A stretch of 44,109 nucleotides of DNA from Candidatus Merdivicinus faecavium. Its GTDB lineage: Bacteria; Bacillota; Clostridia; Oscillospirales; Ruminococcaceae. The notes under the pieces were generated by a model. The model searched no databases. It saw only the letters and a program-made list of their open reading frames with translations, and was not told the origin of the DNA. The DNA lies in NCBI GenBank assembly GCA_018716285.1, contig DVKD01000022.1, forward strand, positions 1 to 44,109, written 5' to 3'. Within the stretch, counting starts at the first letter, position 1. Every line of letters starts with the position of its first letter. Position numbers and translations under genes: made by a program. This document shows positions 32,696 through 40,699 of this stretch, in pieces.

Positions 32696-32844
32696 GAGCG
32701 GCCCCCCTTATTCTGCAGCGCGCGGGCGGGCAGGAAGACGGCCAGCGGGACGGCAAGGAACAGCGCGCCCCCTTCGGCCATGCAGAGCTCCCCCGCGAGA
32801 ATCAGACAGAACACCAGGTTGATGAGCAGGATGGCGGCAGTCAT
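32692..32844 (-). CDS. Small hydrophobic protein between ilvB and ilvN (50 aa)
   Basis: Fifty residues: TAAILLINLVFCLILAGELC forms a membrane helix with an acidic residue, then after MAEGG a second hydrophobic stretch (ALFLAVPLAVFLPA) and a basic tail (RALQNKGGRS). The ribosome site AAAGGAGG is one of the best in the window, and its stop overlaps the ATG of ilvN (ATGA). It is therefore very probably translated and coupled to ilvN. No family is known to me. It could be a membrane tether or a translation relay for ilvN. The frame upstream of 32844 is rejected since it precedes the ribosome site. Confidence 0.7.
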   Translation of the reverse strand: MTAAILLINLVFCLILAGELCMAEGGALFLAVPLAVFLPARALQNKGGRS

Positions 32845-32910
32845 AATCTTCTCCTCCTTTATAATAGTAAGAAAACGCAGGCAAATATTGCACAAACCGC
32901 TGTTTGGGCG

Positions 32911-34536
32911 CTAGAATTCGACAAGTTCGGGCGGGAGGGTCGGCTCGTCGGGGGAAACCCGGACCTCGAGCAGGGCGGTCCCCTCCCCGCGGAACAGGGC
33001 GTCGAGGGCGGCGGGAATCTCCGCGTCCCGTTCCACCCGGAACGCCGGAAAGCCGTAAGCCGCGGCGATCGTGAGGAAATCCGGGCTTCCGTCGAGGGCG
33101 ACCGCCTCGGTGCGGCCGTACTGGCGCTGCTGGAACTCCCGCACCATCCCCAGCCGGTTGTTCGAAAAGACGATGAGCTTGACGCCAGCGCCGTGCTGCC
33201 GCAGGGTGGCGAGCTCCATCATGGACATCTGGAAGGAGCCGTCCCCGCAGACGGCGACGGCCTGCCGCTCCGGCGCGGCGATCTTTGCGCCCAGCGCGGC
33301 GGGGATGGCGTAGCCCATCGTGCCCATGCCGCCGGAGGTGAGGAAGCGCCCGAAGGGGACCTGGAACTGCCTCGCCGCCCAGATCTGGTTCTGGCCCACA
33401 TCGGCGGCGAGGATAGCCCCCGGCTCCAGCCGGCGGCAGAGCTCCCGCAGGAAAAGGGCAGGGTCTGTCCAATCGCCGGCATGGGCGGAGGGGGCGCGGT
33501 GCTGGTAAAAGCCGATCTCGTGCTCCCAGTCGCGGAAGGAGAGGTGGGAAAGCTCCGCGGTGAGCTGATCGAGGACGAGCCCCAAGTCCCCCACAATCGG
33601 GATGTCGGCGGGGATGTTCTTGCCGATCTCGGCGGGGTCGATGTCGATGTGAATGACCTTTTTATCATGGGACAGAAGTTCAGGCTGCGGGATCGAGCGG
33701 TCGGCGACCCGTGTGCCGGCGAGCAGCAGGAGGTCGGCGCGGTTTAAGGCGAGGTTTGCGCCCCGTTCCCCGTGGACGCCGATCATCCCGAGTTTCAGGG
33801 GCGCGGTCTGGGGGACCGCGCCGATGCCCATCATGGTGTGGACGACCGGGAGACGGACCTTTGACAGAAAACGGTCGAGCGCCTCCCCCGCCCCGGGCGC
33901 GAACGCCCCGCCGCCGACGCAGAGGAGGGGCCGGTCGGCGTAGCGCAGCGCCTCGGCGGCCCGGCGGATCTGGCCGGCGTGGCCTTTGGAGCTGGGGCGG
34001 TAGGAGCGGATCTGGATTTCCGCGGGGTAGGAAAACCTGGTTTCCCGTTCCTGCACATCCACCGGCACGTCGACGAGGACGGGGCCGGGGCGGCCGGTGG
34101 AGGCGATGTAGAAGGCCTCCTTTATGGCGCGGCAGATCCGGGCGGGGTCTTTGACGAGAAAGCTGTGCTTGATAAAGGGTTCGACCGCGCCGGTGATATC
34201 GACCTCCTGGAAGACGTCCCGCCCGAGGAGGGAGGAATCGACCTGCCCGGTCAGCACGACGATGGGGATGGAGTCCATGTAGGCGCTGGCGATGCCGCTG
34301 ATGAGGTTGGTGGCGCCGGGGCCGGAGGTCGCCACACAGACGCCGCACTTCCCGGAGACCCGGCTGTAGCCGGAGGCGGCGTGGGCGGCGTTCTGCTCGG
34401 AGCGGACCAGGATGTGCCGGATGGAGGAGCGGGAAAGGGCGTCGTAAAAGGGGCAGATGGCGGCGCCCGGGTAGCCGAAGATGTCTAAGACCCCCTCGGC
34501 TTCCAGGCATTTGACCATAGCTTCACAGACTTTCAA
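32911..34536 (-). CDS. ilvB: Acetolactate synthase large (catalytic) subunit
   Basis: 541 residues of the ThDP-dependent family. N-terminal: FGYPGAAICPFYDAL, then HILVRSEQNAAHAASGYSR with the catalytic Glu47 and TSGPGATNLISGIA. Middle: VLTGQVDSSLLGRDVFQEVDITG and GVHGERGANLALNRADLLLLAG with the FAD-site arginines. C-terminal: GGMGTMGYAIPAALGAKIA, the ThDP-Mg motif GDGSFQMSMMELAT and NNRLGMVREFQQ. It condenses two pyruvates to acetolactate for valine and leucine, or pyruvate with 2-oxobutyrate for isoleucine. The start is a TTG at 34536 with AAGGAGG eight bases upstream. It is some 20 residues shorter than many homologues at the C-terminus. No T-box or leader peptide precedes it; comM ends 29 bases upstream. 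Confidence 0.94.
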   Translation of the reverse strand: MKVCEAMVKCLEAEGVLDIFGYPGAAICPFYDALSRSSIRHILVRSEQNAAHAASGYSRVSGKCGVCVATSGPGATNLISGIASAYMDSIPIVVLTGQVDSSLLGRDVFQEVDITGAVEPFIKHSFLVKDPARICRAIKEAFYIASTGRPGPVLVDVPVDVQERETRFSYPAEIQIRSYRPSSKGHAGQIRRAAEALRYADRPLLCVGGGAFAPGAGEALDRFLSKVRLPVVHTMMGIGAVPQTAPLKLGMIGVHGERGANLALNRADLLLLAGTRVADRSIPQPELLSHDKKVIHIDIDPAEIGKNIPADIPIVGDLGLVLDQLTAELSHLSFRDWEHEIGFYQHRAPSAHAGDWTDPALFLRELCRRLEPGAILAADVGQNQIWAARQFQVPFGRFLTSGGMGTMGYAIPAALGAKIAAPERQAVAVCGDGSFQMSMMELATLRQHGAGVKLIVFSNNRLGMVREFQQRQYGRTEAVALDGSPDFLTIAAAYGFPAFRVERDAEIPAALDALFRGEGTALLEVRVSPDEPTLPPELVEF

Positions 34537-34565
34537 ATGCGGTTCCTCCTTTTGTTGATCAAAAA

Positions 34566-36101
34566 TCAGCGGGAAAAATACTTGCGGTCGAGGCTGCGGT
34601 ACTGGAGCGCTTCGGCGAGGTGGCGGGTCTGGATGTCGCGCTCCCCTTCCAGGTCTGCGATGGTGCGGGCGACCTTTAAGATGCGGTGGTAGCCGCGGGC
34701 GCTCATCCCCATCTGTTCAAAGGCGCGCTGGAGAAGGGCGCTGCCCTGCGCCGGGATGCGGCAGGCTTCCTCCACCATTTCCGCCGGCATCTGGGCGTTG
34801 CAGCGGACGGCGGTGCCCGCAAAGCGCTCCCGCTGGATGGCGCGGGCGGCGTCCACCCGCTTTTTGATGGCGGCCGAGGGTTCGGCCTTCTCCCCCGAGG
34901 AGAGGTCGGAAAATTCGACCGGAGCGACGTCGACATGGAGGTCGAGCCGGTCGAGGAGCGGGCCGCTCACCCGCCCCAAATAGCGCTGGACCTGGCTTTT
35001 GGTGCAGGTGCAGGGCCGGGTCGGGTGGCCGTAGTAGCCGCAGGGGCAGGGGTTCATGGCGGCGATGACGATCATCCGGCAGGGGAAGCTCGCACTCCCG
35101 CCCGCGCGGGAGATGGTGACCGTCCCCGTCTCGATGGGCTGGCGGAGGATCTCCATCGCGGCGCGGGAGAATTCCGGCAGCTCGTCCAGGAACAAAACGC
35201 CGTTGTGGGCCATCGAGATCTCCCCCGGCCGCGGGACGGAACCGCCGCCCGACAGCCCGGCCGGGGAGACGGTGTGGTGCGGCGCACGGAAGGGCCGCTC
35301 GGTCAGGATGGGGCAGTCGTTTGTCAGCTCCCCGGCGATGGAGTGGATCTTGGTGACCTCGATGGCCTCCTCAAAGGTCAGGTCGGGCAGGATGGAGGGG
35401 ATGCGCTGGGCGAGCATGCTCTTGCCCGAGCCGGGCGGTCCGATGAGGAGGGCGTTGTGGCTGCCGGCCGCGGCGATCTCGAGGGCGCGCTTGGCGAATT
35501 CCTGCCCCCGCACGTCGGCCATGTCCGGCTGGCCCGGGGTGGAGCCGGGGGAGAATGCGAGCGGCGGGGCGGGCGCAAGATCCCGGACGTTTTCGAGAAA
35601 ATCGACCACCTGGCAGACATGGCTGACGCCGTAGACCTCCATATCTCCGTCCCCAAGGACGGCGCTCGCCTCCTTCACATTTTCCTCCGGCACAAAGATC
35701 CGCGCGTACCCGAGCTCCCGCGCGAGGGCGGCCATCGGGAGGATCCCCTGGACGCGGCGGACCTCCCCGTTCATGGCGAGCTCGCCGAAGAACATGCTGC
35801 CCGCAAAATCGGCGTGCGTCTGGCCGCAGGCCGCCAGCAGGGCGAGGAAGATGGGGAGGTCGTAGAGCGGGCCGCTTTTTTTCAGGTCGGCGGGGGCGAG
35901 GTTTACCGTGATCTTCTGCACCGGGAACTCGTAGCCGCTGTTTTTGAAGGCGGCGCGGACCCGGTCGCGGCTCTCGCGGATGGCGGCGTCGGGGAGGCCC
36001 ACCACCTCAAAGGCGGCCATCCCCCGCGAGGTGTCCACCTCGATCTCGACCGGGTAGGCGTTCAGCCCGTAAAGGCCGGCGCTCATGATTTTTGCGTACA
36101 A
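34566..36101 (-). CDS. comM: YifB/ComM family Mg chelatase-like AAA+ ATPase
   Basis: 511 residues from the TTG at 36101, which has AAGGAGG seven bases before it; the frame upstream is not conserved and crosses the promoter. The N-terminal ChlI domain is AGLYGLNAYPVEIEVDTSRG, GLPDAAIRESRDRVRAAFKNSG and KITVNLAPADLKKSG. The AAA+ core has the Walker A IGPPGSGKSMLAQRIPSILP, RPFRAPHHTVSPAGLSGGG, NGVLFLDELPEF (Walker B), then MNPCPCGYYGHPTRPC with zinc-type cysteines. The C-terminal domain is ARGYHRILKVARTIADLEG. ComM drives branch migration in natural transformation in Gram-negatives; in Firmicutes the role is less clear. The promoter is TTGAAG/TACACT at 36,160-36,132. It is the first gene of the long minus-strand operon, which also holds comEC. 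Confidence 0.92.
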   Translation of the reverse strand: MYAKIMSAGLYGLNAYPVEIEVDTSRGMAAFEVVGLPDAAIRESRDRVRAAFKNSGYEFPVQKITVNLAPADLKKSGPLYDLPIFLALLAACGQTHADFAGSMFFGELAMNGEVRRVQGILPMAALARELGYARIFVPEENVKEASAVLGDGDMEVYGVSHVCQVVDFLENVRDLAPAPPLAFSPGSTPGQPDMADVRGQEFAKRALEIAAAGSHNALLIGPPGSGKSMLAQRIPSILPDLTFEEAIEVTKIHSIAGELTNDCPILTERPFRAPHHTVSPAGLSGGGSVPRPGEISMAHNGVLFLDELPEFSRAAMEILRQPIETGTVTISRAGGSASFPCRMIVIAAMNPCPCGYYGHPTRPCTCTKSQVQRYLGRVSGPLLDRLDLHVDVAPVEFSDLSSGEKAEPSAAIKKRVDAARAIQRERFAGTAVRCNAQMPAEMVEEACRIPAQGSALLQRAFEQMGMSARGYHRILKVARTIADLEGERDIQTRHLAEALQYRSLDRKYFSR

Positions 36102-36131
36102 GCAAACCCCTCCTTGCGGCTCATTTCTTTC

Positions 36132-36160
36132 AGTGTACCATAATTTTCCCGCCGCTTCAA
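36132..36160 (-). promoter_or_regulatory. Promoter of the comM-ilv-comEC operon
   Basis: On the minus strand TTGAAG (36160-36155), 17 bases, TACACT (36137-36132), about 30 bases before the comM start codon. No other convincing promoter is seen in the closely packed genes downstream. Confidence 0.6.
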
Positions 36161-36303
36161 TGATTTTCGCGGGATCGCCCAAAAAATTCCCGCAAAAAAA
36201 GTGTCCGCGCCGGGCTTTTTCCGCGTGCTGTTCCCCCATTCTGCGAAAATCAACAAATTGTAAAGAAAAAAAGGAATATTCGTTTGATTTTGTCGAGAAA
36301 CAG

Positions 36304-36403
36304 GGTGGAAATCAGACAAACTGTGTGGAAAACTCGGTGGAAAATGTGGATAACCCGGGGTTTTCCGCTTTTTTCATGTGGAAAAAAGTGCGGATTTTCC
36401 ACG
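36304..36403. other. Cluster of DnaA-box-like sites
   Basis: One perfect DnaA box, TGTGGATAA (36345-36353), and several one-mismatch boxes: TGTGGAAAA at 36324-36332 and 36377-36385, GGTGGAAAA at 36336-36344, and TTTTCCACG in the other direction at 36395-36403, with GGTGGAAAT at 36305-36313. An AT-rich stretch (36,250-36,290) lies to the left. The genes around are not the usual origin neighbours (dnaA, rpmH), so this may be a DnaA-titration or DnaA-regulated site and not necessarily an origin. Confidence 0.5.
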
Positions 36404-36449
36404 TAAGACGGTGAGAAGCGCCAGGGATTGCCCCTGTTTTTTGCGCGCC

Positions 36450-36480
36450 GCCGGAAAAGGCGCGCGGGTTGCTTTTTCTG
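36450..36480 (+). terminator. GC-rich hairpin in the comM / DUF177 gap
   Basis: GCGCGCC and GGCGCGC pair around a GCCGGAAAA loop, followed by GGGTTGCTTTTT. It could be an intrinsic terminator, though no gene reads into it from the left on the plus strand. The remainder of 36,410-36,560 shows nothing recognisable. Confidence 0.4.
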
Positions 36481-36562
36481 CGAATATCTGCTAAAATAAT
36501 GGAGGAGACATGGCCCGGTTGTTGCGCTTTTTTCCGGTTTGCAAAAAACTTTCAAAAAGCGG

Positions 36563-36591
36563 TTGACAAGCCGGGCGTTGTAGCTTATAAT
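36563..36591 (+). promoter_or_regulatory. Promoter of the DUF177-rpmF operon
   Basis: TTGACA (36563-36568), 17 bases, TATAAT (36586-36591): a consensus sigma-A promoter, as expected for a ribosomal protein operon, 28 bases before the start codon. Confidence 0.9.
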
Positions 36592-36619
36592 AAACTTTGT
36601 GGCATTATGAGGTGTCGAG

Positions 36620-37117
36620 ATGAAAATGAATATCAGACAGTTGTTCGACCTGGTCGGAGAGAAGCGGACCATCTCGCAGCGCTTCGATTTCAGCGAGGAA
36701 GAACTGTACGGAAGGTACCCGTTCCAGACGCCCGTGGACGTTTCGGGGGAAATTGAAAACCGTGCCGGTGTGGTGAGGCTGGTTTTCTGTGTGAAGTTTT
36801 CCCTGGACCTTGTCTGCGACCGCTGCCTGGAACCTTTTGTCCGGGACGAGGAGATGCATTTTGAACATATCCTGGTCCAGAAGCTCGAATCCGACGGCGA
36901 CGAGGATTACATCCTCTGCGAGGGCGGCGAGCTGGAGTTTGACGAGCTGGTGCGCACCGACGTGCTGCTCGAGCTCCCGAGCAAGGTCCTGTGTTCGGAA
37001 GAATGCAAAGGGCTTTGCCCGCAGTGCGGACAGAACCTGAATTTTGGCAGCTGCAAATGCGAGAAAAAACAGATTGACCCGAGGCTGGCCGCCTTGAGTC
37101 AGTTGCTGGATCCTTAA
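36620..37117 (+). CDS. yceD: DUF177 (YceD) family protein
   Basis: 165 residues of the DUF177/YceD family, nearly always found before rpmF. The first cysteine pair is LDLVCDRCLEPFVRDEEMHF. Next comes DGDEDYILCEGGELEFDELVRTDVLLELPSKVLCSEECKGLCPQCGQNLNFGSCKC, the family's second metal-binding-like region, and it ends IDPRLAALSQLL as usual. It is required for 23S rRNA accumulation in some bacteria and plants; its biochemical action is unclear. GAGGTG lies before the ATG. It is followed after 44 bases by rpmF. Confidence 0.92.
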   Translation: MKMNIRQLFDLVGEKRTISQRFDFSEEELYGRYPFQTPVDVSGEIENRAGVVRLVFCVKFSLDLVCDRCLEPFVRDEEMHFEHILVQKLESDGDEDYILCEGGELEFDELVRTDVLLELPSKVLCSEECKGLCPQCGQNLNFGSCKCEKKQIDPRLAALSQLLDP

Positions 37118-37161
37118 GGAGGAATCTGCGGATCCCGAATGATTTGAAGGAGGTGCGAATC

Positions 37162-37344
37162 ATGGCAGTACCGAAGAGCAAAGTATCGAAGGCGAGAAGA
37201 GACAAGAGACGTTCCAACGTCTGGAAGCTCCCCATGCCCGCGTTTTCCCGGTGCACCCAGTGCGGCGAGCTGAAGGCTCCCCACAAGGTTTGCCCGCACT
37301 GCGGATATTACAAAGGTGTAGAGGTTATCAAAAAAGAGGCGTAA
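37162..37344 (+). CDS. rpmF: 50S ribosomal protein L32
   Basis: Sixty residues starting MAVPKSKVSKARRDKRRSN, the invariant L32 start, followed by the zinc ribbon CTQCGELKAPHKVCPHCGYY with four cysteines, the zinc-binding (C+) type. GAAGGAGGTG precedes the ATG. It is a small protein of the large subunit near the peptidyl-transferase exit. A terminator follows. Confidence 0.98.
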   Translation: MAVPKSKVSKARRDKRRSNVWKLPMPAFSRCTQCGELKAPHKVCPHCGYYKGVEVIKKEA

Positions 37345-37371
37345 GCCATCCGATTTTGATTCTGTCAGGCT

Positions 37372-37410
37372 GCCCGGTAAGGCGTAAACGCTTTATCGGG
37401 CGCTTTTTTT
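37372..37410 (+). terminator. Intrinsic terminator of rpmF
   Basis: GCCCGGTAAGGCG (37372-37384) and CGCTTTATCGGGC (37389-37401) pair, with two G-U, around TAAA; seven T follow. Confidence 0.88.
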
Positions 37411-37432
37411 GAACAAAGGAGGCGGTGCGGCA

Positions 37433-38740
37433 ATGGCTGTCACAATCCGCGGGGTAGAGTCCGGTTCCCCGGCCGCAAGGGCGAAGATCCGGGCGGGCGA
37501 AGAGCTCTTGGCCATCAACGGGCAGGAGATCGTCGACGTGCTGGATTACCGGTTTTATATGATGGACAAAAGGCTCGAGCTCACCCTCCGCTCCGGCGCG
37601 GGGGAACGGAAGGTGTCGGTCAAAAAGGGCGAGTACGAGGAGCTGGGGCTCACCTTTGACACCTACCTGATGGACAGGGAGCGCTCCTGCCGCAACCAGT
37701 GCATCTTCTGCTTTATCGACCAGATGCCGCCCGGGATGCGGGAAACGCTCTATTTTAAGGACGACGACGCGCGCTTAAGCTTCCTCTACGGCAACTATAT
37801 CACCCTGACAAACCTGACCGAGCACGACATCGAGCGGACCATCCGGATGAAGATCTCGCCGGTCAACATTTCGGTGCACACCACAAACCCGGAGCTGCGC
37901 TGCAAGATGATGCACAACCGCTTTGCCGGGGAATCCCTCTCCATCCTCAGAAGGCTCGCCGACGGCGGGATCGCGATGAACGCCCAGCTCGTCCTCTGCC
38001 CCGGCATCAACGACGGGGCGGAACTCGAGCGGAGTATGCGCGACCTGGCGGAATACCTCCCCGCCCTGCGCACCGTCTCCTGCGTGCCGGTGGGGCTCAC
38101 GAAATACCGCGGCGGGCTTTATCCGCTGCGCCCCTACACAAAGGAGGAGGCGGCGGACGTCGTCGCCCAGGTGGAGGCCTTCGGGGACGAGATGAAGGCC
38201 CGGCACGGGACCAGGGTCTTCTACGCCTCGGACGAATTTTACCTCAAAGCCGGCCTGCCGCTGCACGACGGCGACTTTTACGAGGATTACGGCCAGCTGG
38301 AAAACGGGGTGGGGATGCTCACCCTCCAGCGGGAACAGTTCCGGGACGCCCTCCCCTTTTTCGAGCCGGACGGCCGGAAGCGGAACTTTTCCATCGCCAC
38401 CGGCGTGGCCGCGGCCCCTTTTCTCCAGAAATTGGTTGACGAGGCGCGGGAAACGTGGCATAATTTAAATGGTAAGGTTTATCCCATCGTCAACGACTTC
38501 TTCGGGCATGAGATCACGGTGGCCGGCCTGATCACCGGGCAGGACCTCATTGCCCAGCTCAGGGGAAAGGACCTGGGGGACGAGCTGCTGCTGCCCGACG
38601 TCCTCCTCAAATTCCACGAGGACGTATTTCTCGACGACGTGACCCTCTCCGAGGTGCGGGAGGCGCTCGGCGTGCCCATCACGATGGTGGGGAGCGACGG
38701 CTACGAGCTGCTGCGGTGCATGCTGGGGGAGGAAGCGTAA
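37433..38740 (+). CDS. DUF512 radical-SAM-like iron-sulfur protein
   Basis: 435 residues. An N-terminal PDZ-like domain (VESGSPAARAKIRAGEELLAING) is followed by a radical SAM-type cluster SCRNQCIFCFIDQMPPGMR with Cys86, Cys90 and Cys93, then YGNYITLTNLTEHDIERTI and SVHTTNPELRCKMM. The DUF512 part holds NDFFGHEITVAGLITGQDLI and the end DVTLSEVREALGVPITMVGSDGYELL. In Clostridia this gene stands directly before der; its function is unknown, perhaps a ribosome-linked modification enzyme. The ATG at 37433 has GGAGG ten bases upstream; a TTG eight codons earlier overlaps that site. Confidence 0.88.
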   Translation: MAVTIRGVESGSPAARAKIRAGEELLAINGQEIVDVLDYRFYMMDKRLELTLRSGAGERKVSVKKGEYEELGLTFDTYLMDRERSCRNQCIFCFIDQMPPGMRETLYFKDDDARLSFLYGNYITLTNLTEHDIERTIRMKISPVNISVHTTNPELRCKMMHNRFAGESLSILRRLADGGIAMNAQLVLCPGINDGAELERSMRDLAEYLPALRTVSCVPVGLTKYRGGLYPLRPYTKEEAADVVAQVEAFGDEMKARHGTRVFYASDEFYLKAGLPLHDGDFYEDYGQLENGVGMLTLQREQFRDALPFFEPDGRKRNFSIATGVAAAPFLQKLVDEARETWHNLNGKVYPIVNDFFGHEITVAGLITGQDLIAQLRGKDLGDELLLPDVLLKFHEDVFLDDVTLSEVREALGVPITMVGSDGYELLRCMLGEEA

Positions 38741-38766
38741 TCCATCCGGGAAAGGCGGCGAACGGC

Positions 38767-39309
38767 GTGTTTTTGCAATATCAAAATCTGACCATCCGGA
38801 ACGCGGCGCCAAGGGACGCCGTACAGCTGGCGGAATGGTGGAACGACGGCGCGGTCATGGCCCATGCGGGGTTCCCCAGGGGGCTGGGCGTGTCCCCGGA
38901 GGAGATCCGGGACAGCCTCAAAGCGGACAGCGATGAAACCCGCCGCCGCTTGATAGTTGAGAAGGACCGCCGCCCGATCGGCGAAATGACTTATCGAAAC
39001 AAGGGAGACCGCACCGCGGAAATCGGCATCAAGATCTGCGATTTTTCGGAGCAGAACAAGGGCCTGGGAAAAATTCTCCTCAGTATGCTGATCGCAGCTT
39101 TGTTCCGGGAAATGGGCTGTGAAAAAATCGTGCTGGATACCAACCTATCCAACAAACGCGCCCAGCATGTGTATGAAAAGCTGGGGTTTTGCAAAATCTG
39201 CGTGCTGGAAAACTCCTGGCAGAACCAGCTGGGAGAATGGCAGTCCGCGGTCTGCTATGAACTGCGGCCGGAAGAATTTATCAATTATTTGGAAGAATCC
39301 CCCTTTTGA
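38767..39309 (+). CDS. GNAT-family N-acetyltransferase
   Basis: 180 residues from a GTG at 38767 (AAAGGCGG upstream); the frame before this overlaps the DUF512 end and is unlikely. It has the GNAT order: LTIRNAAPRDAVQLAEWWND, RPIGEMTYRNKGDRTAEIGIKI, the acetyl-CoA loop EQNKGLGKILLSMLI (Q/RxxGxG/A), and LDTNLSNKRAQHVYEKLGF. It is similar to RimJ/RimL and aminoglycoside-type acetyltransferases. The substrate cannot be deduced. Sitting between DUF512 and der, which are normally adjacent, and with somewhat lower GC towards its end, it may be an insertion in this lineage. Its stop overlaps the region of the der ribosome site. Confidence 0.82.
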   Translation: MFLQYQNLTIRNAAPRDAVQLAEWWNDGAVMAHAGFPRGLGVSPEEIRDSLKADSDETRRRLIVEKDRRPIGEMTYRNKGDRTAEIGIKICDFSEQNKGLGKILLSMLIAALFREMGCEKIVLDTNLSNKRAQHVYEKLGFCKICVLENSWQNQLGEWQSAVCYELRPEEFINYLEESPF

Positions 39310-39332
39310 AAAGGAAAAGAAAGGAAAACGCT

Positions 39333-40667
39333 ATGCCAAAACCCATTGTCGCCGTGGTGGGGCGGCCCAACGTGGGCAAATCCACCCTGTTCAACAAGCT
39401 GGTGGGGAAACGCATCTCCATCGTCGAGGACACCCCCGGCGTCACCCGCGACCGGATCTACGCCGAGTGCGAGTGGCTGAACAGGACCTTCATGCTGGTG
39501 GATACCGGCGGCATCGAGCCGAATACCGACGATATCCTGCTTTCCCAGATGCGCCGGCAGGCCCAGGTCGCCATCGACCGGGCCGACGTCATCATTTTAG
39601 TGACCGACCTCCAGTGCGGCGTCACTGCCGCCGACCAGGACGTCGCCAATATGCTCCAGAAGAGCGGCAAGCCGGTCGTCCTCTGCGTCAACAAGGCCGA
39701 CAGCGTCGGCGAAATCCCGCCGGAATTTTATGAGTTCTACAACCTCGGCCTCGGCGACCCCGTCGCCGTCTCCTCAGTCCACGGGCACGGGACCGGCGAC
39801 CTCCTGGACCGGGTGTTCGAATACCTCCCCGCCGAAGCGGAGGAGGATTACGGCGAGGAGGTCATCCGGGTGGCCATCATCGGCAAGCCGAACGTCGGCA
39901 AGTCGTCCCTTGTCAACCGGATGGCGGGCGAGGAGCGGGTGATCGTCTCGGACATCGCCGGCACCACCCGGGACGCGGTCGACACCTATGTCGAAAACGA
40001 ATACGGCAAATACGTCCTCGTCGACACCGCCGGCATCCGCCGCAAGGCCCGGGTGACCGAGAACGTCGAGCGCTACAGCGTCCTGCGCTCCTATATGGCG
40101 GTCGATCAGGCGGACGTCTGCCTCATCCTCATCGACGCGACCGAGGGCTTTACCGAGCAGGACTCCAAGGTGGCGGGCTACGCCCACGAGCAGGGCAAGG
40201 GCTGCATCGTCGTCGTCAACAAGTGGGACGCCATCCCCGACAAGACCGACAAGACGATGCAGGAATTCACAAACAAGCTGCGGGTGGACTTCAGCTTCAT
40301 GAGCTATGTCCCCTTCCTCTTCATCTCCGCCCTCACCGGGCAGCGGGTGAACAGGCTCTACGAGCTTGTGAACGAGGTCGCGGCTCAGAACGCGCTGCGG
40401 GTGACGACGGGCGCCTTAAACGACCTGCTCGCCAACGCCACCGCCCGGCTCCAGCCCCCCTCCGACCGGGGCAAGCGGCTGAAGATCTACTATATCACCC
40501 AGGCGTCCACCAAGCCGCCGACATTTGTCGCCTTTGTCAACCGGAAGGAACTCTTCCACTTCTCCTACCAGCGTTACCTCGAAAACCAGATCCGCGATAC
40601 CTTTGGGCTGACCGGCACGCCGGTCCGATTCCTCATCCGGGAGCGCGACCGCAACGATACCGATTGA
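39333..40667 (+). CDS. der: Ribosome biogenesis GTPase Der (EngA)
   Basis: 444 residues with two GTPase domains in tandem, unique to Der. Domain 1: VVGRPNVGKSTLFNKLVG, TPGVTRD, VDTGG, NKAD. Domain 2: IIGKPNVGKSSLVNRMAGE, IAGTTRDAVDT, VDTAGIRRK, NKWDAI. The C-terminal KH-like domain ends TFGLTGTPVRFLIRERD. It helps assemble the 50S subunit. GAAAGGA lies before the ATG at 39333; the nine codons upstream in frame cover this site. Confidence 0.97.
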   Translation: MPKPIVAVVGRPNVGKSTLFNKLVGKRISIVEDTPGVTRDRIYAECEWLNRTFMLVDTGGIEPNTDDILLSQMRRQAQVAIDRADVIILVTDLQCGVTAADQDVANMLQKSGKPVVLCVNKADSVGEIPPEFYEFYNLGLGDPVAVSSVHGHGTGDLLDRVFEYLPAEAEEDYGEEVIRVAIIGKPNVGKSSLVNRMAGEERVIVSDIAGTTRDAVDTYVENEYGKYVLVDTAGIRRKARVTENVERYSVLRSYMAVDQADVCLILIDATEGFTEQDSKVAGYAHEQGKGCIVVVNKWDAIPDKTDKTMQEFTNKLRVDFSFMSYVPFLFISALTGQRVNRLYELVNEVAAQNALRVTTGALNDLLANATARLQPPSDRGKRLKIYYITQASTKPPTFVAFVNRKELFHFSYQRYLENQIRDTFGLTGTPVRFLIRERDRNDTD

Positions 40668-40699
40668 TTTTTTGGACAGAATAAGAAAGGACGGTCTAC

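Noticed and set aside
34537-34566. T-box or leader-peptide attenuator before ilvB
   Set aside because: The gap to comM is only 29 bases; there is no T-box sequence (AGGGTGG...) or branched-chain-rich leader.
36250-36403. Chromosomal replication origin
   Set aside because: The DnaA boxes are suggestive, but dnaA, dnaN, rpmH and gidA are absent, no DnaA-trio is visible and the strand bias of genes cannot be judged from 44 kb. Kept only as a box cluster.
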